DNA of 64,000 nucleotides from an uncultured Oscillospiraceae bacterium (GTDB lineage: Bacteria; Bacillota; Clostridia; Oscillospirales; Oscillospiraceae), in NCBI GenBank assembly GCA_934623575.1, contig CAKTVL010000009.1, positions 1 through 64,000 on the forward strand, written 5' to 3'. The notes under the pieces are model-generated. The model saw nothing but the letters and a program-made list of their open reading frames with translations, had not been told where the DNA came from and searched no databases. Positions 52,646 to 61,666 of the stretch are shown here, one piece after another. The first letter of the stretch is position 1; each line of letters begins with the position of its first letter. The position numbers and the translations under genes are program-made.

Positions 52646-53896
52646 ATGAGTGAGCTGAAAAAGTCAAGACTGAAGCAAAACATGTGGCGGCTGGTTTTGA
52701 TCACGATTTCCGGCGCCGCAATCTACGGCCTTCCTTACTTCCGGTCATATTACTATGACGCCTATCTGGAGACATACCACCTGACAAATACCCAGATGGG
52801 AATGTTTGGCACGATGTTCGGCATTTTCGGGATGGTCTCGTATCTGTTCGGTGGTATTGTGGCGGATATCATATCTCCGCGCAAGTTGATGAGCATTTCT
52901 CTGGTTCTGACAGGGATCGGTGGTCTGCTGCACCTGATGAATCCCGGCTACGGAATGCTTCTCGGCATCTATATGCTCTGGGGCTTCTCCTCGCTGTTTG
53001 CGTTCTGGCCGTCTCTGCTCAAGGCACTCAGGCAGCTTGCCGATCCCAACGAGCAGAGCAAAGCCACCGGCTTTATGGAGGGCGGACGCGGCATCGTAAA
53101 CGCAGTGCTGCTGGCGGTCACGCTGCTGATCTTCAACTATTTCAGCAAAAAGGCCAGCGATCTTGCCGGTCTGAACGGCGTGATCATCTTCTATTCCGCC
53201 GTTGTAATCCTTCTTGGCATCGTTCTTTTCTTTGCCATGAAGGATGAGGCTTCGCAGGAAAAGGCGGAAAAGTTCAACTTCCGGGAGGCTATTCAGGTGC
53301 TGAAGCTCCCCGCCGTGTGGATCCTTTCGCTGATCCTTTGCTGCACGTATACGATGAACATCATGTTCTACTACTTTACGCCCTACGCCACCTCTGTGCT
53401 GGGCGTAACGGCTACTGTCGGAGCGATGATCACCATGCTTTCCCAGTATATCCGCCCCATTGCCAGCTTCAGCAGCGGCATTATCGCAGACCGGCTCGGT
53501 CGTTCAAAGGTCATGTATATCACCTTCTCCCTCATGCTGGTCTGTACTGTCATCCTGACCGTTTCCGGACATATGACCATGGTGCCCTTCGTTGTCATTT
53601 GCGGGCTGATCTACCTGGGCATGTACGGTGGCTACAGTCTGGTCTTCTCCATGATGGTCGAGGGCGGCGTTCCCGAAAAATCGGCGGGCACGGCAATCGG
53701 TGTGGTTTGCACGCTCGGGTATCTGCCGGAGGTGATCTGCCCTCTTGTGAGCGGCAAGGTGCTGGACGCCATGGGCAACAACGGCTACAAACCTCTGTTT
53801 ATATGGATATCCGTCATGATGGGTCTTGGCATCATCGGCCTCATCATCTGGGACAACTATGTGAAGAAGCTGAAGCAGAAGCAGGCGGCGGAATGA
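52646..53896 (+). CDS. MFS transporter
   Basis: This 416-residue 12-helix carrier has IFGMVSYLFGGIVADIISPRKLM (the loop 2-3 MFS motif region), an interior loop around DEASQEKAEKFNFREAIQVLKLP and a late GVVCTLGYLPEVICPLVSGKVLD. The nitrate/glycerol-phosphate-like pattern does not settle the substrate. It is the first gene of the island metabolic set, preceded by AGGAGAAACAAGAG. Confidence 0.85.
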   Translation: MSELKKSRLKQNMWRLVLITISGAAIYGLPYFRSYYYDAYLETYHLTNTQMGMFGTMFGIFGMVSYLFGGIVADIISPRKLMSISLVLTGIGGLLHLMNPGYGMLLGIYMLWGFSSLFAFWPSLLKALRQLADPNEQSKATGFMEGGRGIVNAVLLAVTLLIFNYFSKKASDLAGLNGVIIFYSAVVILLGIVLFFAMKDEASQEKAEKFNFREAIQVLKLPAVWILSLILCCTYTMNIMFYYFTPYATSVLGVTATVGAMITMLSQYIRPIASFSSGIIADRLGRSKVMYITFSLMLVCTVILTVSGHMTMVPFVVICGLIYLGMYGGYSLVFSMMVEGGVPEKSAGTAIGVVCTLGYLPEVICPLVSGKVLDAMGNNGYKPLFIWISVMMGLGIIGLIIWDNYVKKLKQKQAAE

Positions 53897-53947
53897 ACCC
53901 GGTACGCCTGCACGGGGCGGCAATACGCGCTAATGGAGTTGTGACGA

Positions 53948-55477
53948 ATGAAGTTTGAAACACGCGGAGCTGACAGGAAGAAACACGGCGTGTACGCAGC
54001 GGCGCTGGCGTTCACCTTTGTGCTGATCGTATGGTCCACTGCCTTTCGGGGCAGCTTTGTTCGGGTCACGGACACGCTGTACACATTTCTGAGTGAAAAA
54101 TTCGGATGGCTGTATCTGCTGGTGATCTTTGCGTTTGTCGTCTTCTGTCTCATTCTCGCCTTCAGCCGTTATGGGCAAAAACGCCTGGGCGCGGATGACG
54201 CTGCGCCCAGGTACAGCACCGTCTCGTGGTTCGCCATGCTGTTCTGCGCAGGAATGGGCGTGGGACTGGTGTTCTGGGGCGTTGCGGAGCCGCTGACACA
54301 TTTTGAAGATCCGCTCGGCGCGGAGGCGGGAACGGAGGCAGCCGCTCGCTTTGCAATGCAGGCATCCTTTATGCACTGGGGTCTGCATCCGTGGGCGATT
54401 TACGGGATATTGGGGCTGTCCATGGCGTACTTTTCCTTCCGGAAGGGTGAGAAGCTGCTGGTAAGCAGTACGCTGATCCCGGTCATTGGCAGGAAGCGTG
54501 CGCAGGGCGTTGTCGGGAAAGTGGTGGACGTGCTGACAGTTGTCATCACGGCGACCGGCATCTCTACGACGCTGGGGCTCAGCGCTTTGCAGATCAACGG
54601 TGGGATAAGCCACCTGTTTCCGGCGGTCTGTGTCGATTTGCATACCCAGATCGTCATTATTGTCATTTCCGCCGCGGCGTTTATTGCGTCGGCGGTCAGC
54701 GGCGTGGACAAGGGCGTCAAGACTCTTTCCAACATCAATCTGGCGTTGACGCTTGTTTTTTGTACGGCAGCATTCATTGTCGGTCCTCAGCTTGAGATAC
54801 TGAACAACCTCGTCAGCGGCATGGGCGATTACCTGTCTGGACTGATTCGGGAGAGTCTGCACCTGTCTGCCTATGGCGGCAATGAGTGGGTCGTTAACTG
54901 GCGCATTTTCTACTGGGCGTGGTGGATATCCTGGGCACCCTTTGTCGGCGCGTTTATTGCGCGGATATCTGAGGGGAGGACGATCCGTGAATTCGTTTTG
55001 GGCGTGTTGATCGTACCGACCATCGCATCCTGTATATGGTTCGCGGTCTTCGGAAGCCTCGGCATACACCTCGGTATGGATGGCATACTCTCTCACGAGG
55101 TGCTGGCAGAAGCTGTAAACACACCGGAAACCGCACTGTTTACTGTGCTGGAGCAATACCCGCTGCATTTTCCGCTGTCGGTGCTTGCCATGCTGCTCTT
55201 GTTCTTCTTTTTCATCACGTCTGCGGATTCCGGAACGCTCGTCCTTGGAATCTTCAGCTCCGATGGACAGCAGGAGCCGTCGAATCTGCGCAAGATCGTA
55301 TGGGGCGTCATCATCTCCCTGCTGGCGGTTGGGCTGCTAGCCTCGGGCGGACTGACTTCAGTGCAGAGAGTGTCTATCATCATGGCGTTTCCGTTTCTGT
55401 TTATTCTGCCCTGCTGCGGCTGCGCAGTGGTAAAATCCCTGTGGAAGGAAGACATGACACGAAAGAGGAAGGTTTGA
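53948..55477 (+). CDS. BCCT-family transporter (betaine/carnitine/choline type)
   Basis: This 509-residue carrier has twelve helices. It carries the BCCT sequence GMGVGLVFWGVAEPLTHF around helix 3 and the helix-8 signature WRIFYWAWWISWAPFVGAFIARISEGRTIREF with its Trp cluster for quaternary ammonium binding. It takes up a trimethylammonium or related zwitterion with Na+ or H+, or exchanges it. GTTGTGACGA precedes ATG 53948. It is four bases from the amidohydrolase gene. Confidence 0.93.
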   Translation: MKFETRGADRKKHGVYAAALAFTFVLIVWSTAFRGSFVRVTDTLYTFLSEKFGWLYLLVIFAFVVFCLILAFSRYGQKRLGADDAAPRYSTVSWFAMLFCAGMGVGLVFWGVAEPLTHFEDPLGAEAGTEAAARFAMQASFMHWGLHPWAIYGILGLSMAYFSFRKGEKLLVSSTLIPVIGRKRAQGVVGKVVDVLTVVITATGISTTLGLSALQINGGISHLFPAVCVDLHTQIVIIVISAAAFIASAVSGVDKGVKTLSNINLALTLVFCTAAFIVGPQLEILNNLVSGMGDYLSGLIRESLHLSAYGGNEWVVNWRIFYWAWWISWAPFVGAFIARISEGRTIREFVLGVLIVPTIASCIWFAVFGSLGIHLGMDGILSHEVLAEAVNTPETALFTVLEQYPLHFPLSVLAMLLLFFFFITSADSGTLVLGIFSSDGQQEPSNLRKIVWGVIISLLAVGLLASGGLTSVQRVSIIMAFPFLFILPCCGCAVVKSLWKEDMTRKRKV

Positions 55478-55481
55478 CATT

Positions 55482-56663
55482 ATGATCGTATTAAGAAATG
55501 CAAGAATTATCCCGGAACTGACGGAGAATTACAACGGCACCGCAGCAGACATTGTGCTGGACGCAGGAATCATACAGGAAATACTGCCTCCGCGCACGGC
55601 ACATGGCGAAAATACGCTGGACATGACCGGAAAGACAGTCACTCCAGGACTGATTGAGGGGCATCTGCATCTGGATCTGTGCGGCATGAACACATTTGAG
55701 GAAAATGTCCAACCTGACGCATATCGCGCCATGCGTTGCCTGAAGCTGGCGCAGGACAATCTGCGTATGGGATATACCACTGTTCGGGATCTCGGAGATC
55801 GAAACAACATAGTAATCGGCGTGGCGCAGTCCGTCGCAGAGGGTCTGGTGGTCGGGCCGGATATTCTCGCCTCGGGACGCATCATTTCACCGACAGAGGC
55901 CGGCAACGATTTCTTCGGCGATATGTACTGCGAAGCGGATTCTCAGGCTGAATATACCAAGGCTGTGCGTCGGCAGTATCAACTCGGTGCGCAGTGGATC
56001 AAGATCATGGGAACAGGCGCCGTCATGAATCCCGGGGCGGTGCCCGGCCAGCCGATCATCTACGAAAAGGAACTCAAGGCTGCGTGTGATGCGGCCGCCT
56101 ATGTAAACCTGCCTGTTGCGGTACATTGCCACGGATCGGAGGGGATCAAAATGTGTATCCGGTCGGGCGTCCGCACAGTGGAGCACTCTACCGTGCTGGA
56201 TGATGAGTGTATCAGAATGTACCAGAATACGGACGCCACTTTCATGATGCCAACCATGTCAACACTGTACGCCTTTCTGGAGCGCAGTGAGAACATGCCC
56301 AAGCACTATGTTGAAAAATCGCGGAGAATGGAGGCTGTGCAGCGGGAAGGCATAATTGCCGCACACGAAGCAGGACTCAAAATAGGATGGGGTACGGATG
56401 CCGGCGTATACGAAGGTAGTCATGGAAACGGCATTTTTGAGTTCAGAGTGCGTGTCCATAAAATGGGATTCACTCCATTGGAGGTTCTTGCACAAGCCAC
56501 CAAAAATAACGCGGAGATACTGTGCATCGATGATCAGGTCGGAACGATCGCCGTTGGAAAGCGCGCCAATTTGGTGGCATTTGACGGAAATCCTGACGAA
56601 AACATTGAAGATATGCTGAGGGTCAGCGCAGTATTTAAATCTGGAGAACTCGTACATATTTAA
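55482..56663 (+). CDS. amidohydrolase-superfamily metal-dependent hydrolase
   Basis: This 393-residue hydrolase has the family's metal ligands: HLHLD after TPGLIEG, a Lys in QWIKIMGTGAV that can carry a carboxylate bridge, HCHG, a His in VEHSTVL and the Asp of GWGTDAG. The layout matches imidazolonepropionase/prolidase-like carboxypeptidases of the superfamily. Coupling with a BCCT carrier suggests hydrolysis of an imported betaine-type compound or its conjugate. The exact substrate is unknown. Confidence 0.85.
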   Translation: MIVLRNARIIPELTENYNGTAADIVLDAGIIQEILPPRTAHGENTLDMTGKTVTPGLIEGHLHLDLCGMNTFEENVQPDAYRAMRCLKLAQDNLRMGYTTVRDLGDRNNIVIGVAQSVAEGLVVGPDILASGRIISPTEAGNDFFGDMYCEADSQAEYTKAVRRQYQLGAQWIKIMGTGAVMNPGAVPGQPIIYEKELKAACDAAAYVNLPVAVHCHGSEGIKMCIRSGVRTVEHSTVLDDECIRMYQNTDATFMMPTMSTLYAFLERSENMPKHYVEKSRRMEAVQREGIIAAHEAGLKIGWGTDAGVYEGSHGNGIFEFRVRVHKMGFTPLEVLAQATKNNAEILCIDDQVGTIAVGKRANLVAFDGNPDENIEDMLRVSAVFKSGELVHI

Positions 56664-57770
56664 GAAGCTCTCAATGGGCTAAATCTGGAGAAGGATGGTT
56701 TGGAGTAGATTCCGCCGTCCTTCTTCGCTTTCTGCCCATAATACGGAGATAATGCGTATTACGTTTTTGGCCGCGTCCCCTTGATGCTTTATTTTGACAT
56801 TTCTATATTGACAACTACAATATATTGTGGTATATAAGAATTGTTCAGTTATTTGTGCACCGCCCCAATGGGGTTTCCGAATACCTTTCGGATCGCACAC
56901 GTTGTTAAGTTTGTATTTGAGGAGCATTATGCTCCCGTTTGTAATTACGGGCTACTACGCCCTTGTATTTTAATGACTATGCTGCAAGAAATTTTTCTCG
57001 CAGCATTTTCCACCTGTACATTTCTCTGTCACCGTACTACACTAAACGTGTACTTAAGGCATCAAGCATTTAGGTCGGAGCAGAGCAGGCACGGGTGGAA
57101 AGCATTATCAACAGCTTTTCGCTCTGATTAAGAACCCGAAGTATGTCAAAATGAACTCTCCCGGAAAAACCGGGCGGTCATCAGAATTGAACAATACTGC
57201 AAACGCAGGAAGGATCGTAAAAAGCCGAAACGGCAGGAAGATTCTTCCTGCGTTTTTGCTTACCGTTTTGTCGCGGCACTTGCCGACGTCGCGATACCGC
57301 AGGAAAAGAAAGAGCGCCGAAATCAATTCGGCGCAGATCAGGAAAAAGAAGCTTTGTAAAAGACGTTGGGACGATACGGCAGGAAAATCGTCAAGGGAGA
57401 GGCAAGCTCCCGCCCTGTATGCCGCAGTCAGAGTGCGGCGCCGGTCATACGGGGTATCGCGCATCCCCCGATCCGTCGCCGGGCGGATCACAGGACACCG
57501 GCGGAGCCTTCCGCAGCCGAGTTCAGCGGCCTGGTGTCCGCCACCGCTCTGTCGGAGCAGGGCATATTTGCCCCATGTGGCAGCGTACTGACCTGGCACA
57601 AGTAAAGAGAGACAGACATACAGGCGAGCCACAAAAAGCACGCAGCACCAAGGCTTTCCGCCTGCGGCAGTCTATCATTTCTGCGGAGATACACCGGAAA
57701 CGGCTCTCCCTGCCAACGGGTGAAGTGCGTCCATCTGAACACAATTTTGAATATAAGGAGCTTTCTCTAT
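56664..57770. other. decayed non-coding stretch inside the island
   Basis: No frame here has a ribosome site, codon pattern or family I can support. The first third is AT-rich, the rest GC-richer with simple hairpins (CCGAAACGGCAGGAAGATTC region). Short open frames on both strands overlap one another and look accidental. It may be the remains of transposon or plasmid genes joined during island assembly. Confidence 0.5.
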
Positions 57771-58685
57771 ATGACCACAAATGGTATTTACCACACCCTC
57801 GTTACCCAACTGGACAAGCTGGCCCGGCACAACCGACAGGGCAGCTTCCGCACGAAGGATCGCTACTACGAGGCGGTCAAGCGGTTCTGCGCCTACCTCG
57901 CTGTTCACTACCATCTGCAAAAGCTGGAGAACATCAGCGGCAAGCATCTGGTGAGCTACGTCCTCTATTTGCAGGCGCAGGGCAAGTCCGCCAGCACCAT
58001 TAAGACTGACCTCTCCGCCATTCGTTTCTTCCACGATAAGATGTCTCACCCCCGCTACACGCTGCCGGGCAACGAAGAACTGGGTGTTGCTTTGGAACGC
58101 CGCCGCTTCGGGCAGCAGGATCGCACATGGACGAACTCGGAGTTCGGTAAGCTGATTGGCCGTGCCATGGCGGAGGAACGGGAGGACTACATCCTCGCCC
58201 TGTATCTGGCCCGCTACGCCGGCCTGCGCATCCATGAGTGCTTCCGCTTGGACACCGCTGCGACGGAGCGTGCGCTGCGTGAAAACGCCCTTACCGTGAA
58301 AGGCAAGGGCGGTAAGGTGCGTATCGTTCCCATCGAGGACGACCGTATCACGATGATGCTGCAAAGACTGCTGGAGAAAACCGAACGCGGCCACAAGCTA
58401 TTGGTGCCGGATGGCGTTCCCACCGACCGGGCCATCAACGGCATGCAGCAGTTTATTATTCGCCACCGTGACGCCATCTGCGACCCTACCGCACCAGATC
58501 GCCGTATTACCTTCCATGGGCTGCGACATACCTACGCTGCCGAAAAGTATACATCTCTGGTTAACGGCGGCATGACGCCCTTGGACGCCCATTTCACCGT
58601 ATCACGCCTGCTGGGACATGAACGCCCCGACGTGACGGACATCTATCTGGCATCTGTGAAGGGAGGTTCTGTCCGTGGAGAATAA
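57771..58685 (+). CDS. tyrosine recombinase
   Basis: This 304-residue recombinase from ATG 57771 (AAGGAG upstream) has an N-terminal SAM-like arm and core-binding domain (LARHNRQGSFRTKDRYYEAVKRF...). The catalytic domain carries Arg in YAGLRIHECFRL, Lys in KGKGGKVRIVPI, HGLRH, and the His/Tyr pair of LLGHERPDVTDIYL. It resembles the recombinases encoded next to excisionases in clostridial elements. It overlaps the excisionase-like gene and may act with the second integrase or belong to an older element. Confidence 0.9.
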   Translation: MTTNGIYHTLVTQLDKLARHNRQGSFRTKDRYYEAVKRFCAYLAVHYHLQKLENISGKHLVSYVLYLQAQGKSASTIKTDLSAIRFFHDKMSHPRYTLPGNEELGVALERRRFGQQDRTWTNSEFGKLIGRAMAEEREDYILALYLARYAGLRIHECFRLDTAATERALRENALTVKGKGGKVRIVPIEDDRITMMLQRLLEKTERGHKLLVPDGVPTDRAINGMQQFIIRHRDAICDPTAPDRRITFHGLRHTYAAEKYTSLVNGGMTPLDAHFTVSRLLGHERPDVTDIYLASVKGGSVRGE

Positions 58686-58863
58686 GTATCGTGATCTGCA
58701 CGATCTCCCCATGATCCTGCGGGTAGAGGACTTGATGCCCATCCTCGGCATTGGCCGCAACACCGCCTACGAGCTGATCCGCAGCGGCCGGATACGGAGC
58801 GTCCGCATCGGTAGGCAGATTCGTATTCCACGGGAAGCCCTGCTGGAGTTCCTGCGGAAGTAA
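58675..58863 (+). CDS. excisionase-like HTH protein
   Basis: This 62-residue protein uses GTG 58675 with GGAGG upstream and overlaps the previous recombinase end. It has the AlpA/Xis-type MerR-like winged HTH: LRVEDLMPILGIGRNTAYELIRSGRIRSVRIGRQIRIPREALLEFL. Such proteins direct excision by the neighbouring integrase. Confidence 0.88.
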   Translation: MENKYRDLHDLPMILRVEDLMPILGIGRNTAYELIRSGRIRSVRIGRQIRIPREALLEFLRK

Positions 58864-58953
58864 ATCTCTTCGCCACAGAAATAAAACTTGCACAACAGCC
58901 GCGTGGGATATATCATGGAGGTGGTACATTCCGCGCGGCGGAAAGGAGCGTAT

Positions 58954-60165
58954 ATGCCGCGTACAAAAACAGGGAAAGGCGCTGGAGGCGCCGGTTCCAT
59001 CAGAAAAATCACAACAACAAAGAACGGCAAGACCTACACCTACTGGCAGGGCCGCTACACAGAGGGCTTCGACCCCGGCACAGGCAAGCAGATCCAGCGC
59101 AGCATCACCGGAAAGACGCAGAAGGAAGTAGCACAGAAGCTGAAGCAGGTAACGCTGGATATTGACAACGGTGTGTATCATGCGCCGTGCAAGCTGACAT
59201 TGGCCCAATGGCTGGAGATATGGTCAAAGACCTACTTGGGCGGCGTGAAGCCCAGAACAGCACATATCTACAAATCCGATATCAAGCTGCACATTCTGCC
59301 TGCGCTGGGAGCGGTGCGGTTGGAGGCGTTGAACGCGCCGATGATACAAGCCTTTTACAATGCGATGGGAGAGCCATCCGAGCAGAATCCGGAAGGTCTT
59401 TCCGCGAAAACAGTAAAGAATGTCCATGGCGTTCTCCACAAGGCGCTTCAACAAGCGGTGCTGATCGGCTATCTGCGGTACAACCCCGCCGATGCCTGCA
59501 TCCTGCCGCGGATAGAGCGCAAGAAAATCAAGCCCTTTGATGACGCGCAGATCACCGCATTTTTGTCCGCCATACAGGGAAACCGCTTTGAAACGCTGTT
59601 TATCCTGACACTGTTCACCGGTATGCGTGAGGGCGAGGTGCTGGGCCTGACGTGGGACTGCATTGATTTTCATACAGGGATCATCTCTGTGGAAAAGCAA
59701 ATGCAGCTGCATCAGGACAAGGGGAGCAAGGGGTATGAGCTTGTTTCTCCGAAGAATGGCCGAAGCCGCACCATCGCCGCGGCACAGACTGTCCTTACCC
59801 GATTGCAGCAGCAGCGCCGATGGCAAATGCAGCAGAAGCTTCTGCTGGGCAGCGACTGGCAAAATCCGGAGGGGCTGGTCTTTACCAACGAGTTCGGGAC
59901 GCACCTGACAAAGCCGACAGTCTACCGTGAGTACAAGCGCATCGTTGCGGCCATCGGTTGTCCCAATGCCCGTTTCCACGACTTGCGTCACTCCTACGCA
60001 GTCGCCGCGATCCGTGCCGGGGACGACATCAAGACCGTGCAGGGCAATCTGGGCCACGCCACAGCGGCCTTTACGTTGGACGTATATGGCCATGTGACCG
60101 ACCAGATGAAGCGCGAAAGCGCCGACCGCATGGAGCGTTTTATCCGCACGGTTTCCGCCGGTTAA
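58954..60165 (+). CDS. int: phage/ICE-type tyrosine integrase
   Basis: This 403-residue integrase from ATG 58954 (AAAGGAG upstream) has an AP2-like arm-binding N-terminus (GGAGSIRKITTTKNGKTYTYWQGRYTEG), the core-binding domain (TLAQWLEIWSKTYLGGVKPRTAHIYKSDIKLHILP), and catalytic Arg in FTGMREGEVLGL, HDLRHSYA, and GHATAAFTLDVYGHVT with the nucleophile Tyr. It lies 84 bp from its tRNA-Cys attachment site, as expected. Confidence 0.96.
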   Translation: MPRTKTGKGAGGAGSIRKITTTKNGKTYTYWQGRYTEGFDPGTGKQIQRSITGKTQKEVAQKLKQVTLDIDNGVYHAPCKLTLAQWLEIWSKTYLGGVKPRTAHIYKSDIKLHILPALGAVRLEALNAPMIQAFYNAMGEPSEQNPEGLSAKTVKNVHGVLHKALQQAVLIGYLRYNPADACILPRIERKKIKPFDDAQITAFLSAIQGNRFETLFILTLFTGMREGEVLGLTWDCIDFHTGIISVEKQMQLHQDKGSKGYELVSPKNGRSRTIAAAQTVLTRLQQQRRWQMQQKLLLGSDWQNPEGLVFTNEFGTHLTKPTVYREYKRIVAAIGCPNARFHDLRHSYAVAAIRAGDDIKTVQGNLGHATAAFTLDVYGHVTDQMKRESADRMERFIRTVSAG

Positions 60166-60169
60166 TTCA

Positions 60170-60192
60170 ATAAGGCTAAAAATAAGGCTAAA
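60170..60192. repeat. paired ATAAGGCTAAA arm-type repeats, right
   Basis: ATAAGGCTAAA at 60170-60180 and 60182-60192, identical to the pair at 50755-50777. It is 57 bp from the right core repeat. Confidence 0.75.
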
Positions 60193-60206
60193 ACCTGTTT
60201 TCGGGC

Positions 60207-60246
60207 ATAAAAAAACTCCCGAAACACATGTGTTTCGGGAGTTTTG
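60207..60246. terminator. terminator after integrase
   Basis: AAAACTCCCGAAACAC pairs with GTGTTTCGGGAGTTTT around a short loop, with A and T runs on both sides. Confidence 0.9.
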
Positions 60247-60248
60247 TT

Positions 60249-60271
60249 TGGAGGTGACACCCGGATTTGAA
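60249..60271. repeat. right attachment repeat, inside tRNA-Cys
   Basis: The 3'-terminal 23 nt of tRNA-Cys, identical to the left copy at 50615-50637. The island side supplies the tRNA 3' end. Confidence 0.88.
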
Positions 60272-60323
60272 CCGGGGAATGAGGGTTTTGCAGACCCTTG
60301 CCTTACCACTTGGCTATGTCACC
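60249..60323 (-). tRNA. tRNA-Cys (anticodon GCA)
   Basis: A complete minus-strand tRNA: acceptor GGTGACA/TGTCACC, D-arm with GTGG, an anticodon stem around CTGCAAA with GCA, T-arm CCGGGTTCAAATCCCGG-like with GGTTCAAATCC, discriminator T and encoded CCA. It has 75 nt including CCA. It is the integration target of the island. Confidence 0.96.
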
Positions 60324-60338
60324 GTGTCAGCGAAAGCT

Positions 60339-60368
60339 ATTATACTATACGCTGACGCGGCTTGTCAA
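60339..60368 (-). promoter_or_regulatory. promoter of tRNA-Cys
   Basis: On the minus strand TTGACA (60363-60368) and TATAAT (60339-60344) with an 18-bp spacer, about 15 bp before the tRNA 5' end. Confidence 0.8.
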
Positions 60369-60397
60369 GAGCGAAATCCCTCCTCCCGCGCATTTCT

Positions 60398-60871
60398 TTA
60401 CGCTTCCGCCGTGGGATAGGCCAGCTTCGCCTCGTCCCACGCGGAGATGACCTCCGCATAGTACGCGCAGCACCGCTTCGCCGTCTCCACGTCCAGGTTC
60501 CGGTAGTTGCCACACTCCCTGGCGCTCTTGCCCGGCATGGCGCCCTCAAAGGCCGCCCCCTGGGCGAACACCCGCTGCACCAGCGCTATCGCCTGCGCCA
60601 ACGTCAGCTGCCGGCCGTCAAACAGGAAGTAAAACCCCGTCTGGCACCCCATAGGCCCGAAGTACACCACCGCGTCCTTCTCCGGGCTGTTCCGCAGCAG
60701 CGTGGCGATGATGTGCTCCACTGAGTGCAGCTCCGCGTTGGTCAGCAGGTCGCCGGTGTTGGGTTTCTTGAACCGCAGGTCGAATGTCACCACGTCCCCG
60801 TCCCGGCGGCTGAGATACAGCCCCGGCACCAGCACGTCGTGGTCCACCGTAAAGCTCGCGATACGCTCCAT
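60398..60871 (-). CDS. luxS: S-ribosylhomocysteine lyase
   Basis: This 157-residue enzyme cleaves S-ribosylhomocysteine to homocysteine and the AI-2 precursor. It has the HSVEHIIATLLRN metal site with two His, GPMGCQTGFYF with the catalytic Cys, and the third ligand Cys in ARECGNYRNLD. It follows mtnN by two bases, so the two consecutive steps of S-adenosylhomocysteine recycling are in one operon. Confidence 0.97.
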   Translation of the reverse strand: MERIASFTVDHDVLVPGLYLSRRDGDVVTFDLRFKKPNTGDLLTNAELHSVEHIIATLLRNSPEKDAVVYFGPMGCQTGFYFLFDGRQLTLAQAIALVQRVFAQGAAFEGAMPGKSARECGNYRNLDVETAKRCCAYYAEVISAWDEAKLAYPTAEA

Positions 60872-60873
60872 CT

Positions 60874-61542
60874 TCAGTCCTCCAATCCGTCCAGAAAGGC
60901 CATTGCGACCTTGTTCAGGTCCTTCATGGCCTCCGGGAAGTTGAAATAGAAATCATGGTGCTCCAGCACGCAGTCCGACACGGACTTCAGCGCCATGAAC
61001 GGCACCTCGTTCCGGTAGCACACCTGGGCCGCCGCGCCGCCCTCCATCTCGATCAGCAGCGGGTGGAACGTCTCCGCGATCCACCGCGCCCGGTCGCACT
61101 CCGTGGCGAACCACTCGCCGGTGGCCACGCTGCCCACCCGATAGGCATACCCGGCCCGGTCCATGGCCGCCCTGGCCTTTTCCAGGTCGGCGGTGGGAAA
61201 ATCCATCCGGTTCACCGTGGACACCAACCCCACCGGGTCGCCGATGCCGGAGGTGTCCACATCGTGCTGCATGAAGCGGTCCGCCAGCACCAGCGTGCCG
61301 ATGGGCACGTTCTCAAAGCACCCGGCCACGCCCACATTGACGATCCGCCCCGGGTGGTACAGGTCGATAAACAGCTGCGTGGCCATGGCCGCGTTCACCT
61401 TGCCCACGCCGCCGCAGCAGGCCACCACGTTCTCCCGGATACGGTAGAACGGCACACCCGCCGCCACCCGCTCCGGCTCCGCCTTCTCCGGCAGCAGGCT
61501 CTCGATCTCGCCCTTCATGGCGTACAGCAGTCCAGTCAGCAT
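60874..61542 (-). CDS. mtnN: 5'-methylthioadenosine/S-adenosylhomocysteine nucleosidase
   Basis: This 222-residue enzyme removes adenine from S-adenosylhomocysteine and methylthioadenosine. Family segments are GLLYAMKGEIESLL, VACCGGVGKVNAAMATQLFID, NVGVAGCF and IEMEGGAAAQVCYRNEVPFMALKSVSD with the catalytic Asp. ATG 61542 has GAGG upstream. It feeds LuxS encoded directly downstream. Confidence 0.93.
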   Translation of the reverse strand: MLTGLLYAMKGEIESLLPEKAEPERVAAGVPFYRIRENVVACCGGVGKVNAAMATQLFIDLYHPGRIVNVGVAGCFENVPIGTLVLADRFMQHDVDTSGIGDPVGLVSTVNRMDFPTADLEKARAAMDRAGYAYRVGSVATGEWFATECDRARWIAETFHPLLIEMEGGAAAQVCYRNEVPFMALKSVSDCVLEHHDFYFNFPEAMKDLNKVAMAFLDGLED

Positions 61543-61666
61543 ATCAGCGCCCTCGTTTCTCTTGTTTTCCCCATTGTAAATACCCGGACGGCAGAATGTC
61601 AAGTTGCATTTCCGCCCGCCGCCATGTAAAATGGGAAAAAACGCAAAAAACGGAGGGAGCCGCCCC

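Larger units (their letters stand above)
50615..60271. mobile_element. integrated island in the 3' end of tRNA-Cys
   Basis: A 23-bp direct repeat (50615-50637 and 60249-60271) equals the terminal 23 nt of tRNA-Cys including CCA. The complete tRNA is kept at the right end next to an integrase gene, the usual outcome of tRNA-directed integration. Paired 11-bp arm-type repeats near both ends match the design of an Int-driven element. Cargo comprises two XRE regulators, an MFS transporter, a BCCT transporter and an amidohydrolase, with lower-GC codon use than the flanking core. No conjugation or capsid genes are seen, so it is a small integrative island or a remnant. Confidence 0.85.

Noticed and set aside
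57108-57641. Overlapping open frames on both strands within the island
   Set aside because: No ribosome site, no recognised family, and compositions of non-coding DNA.
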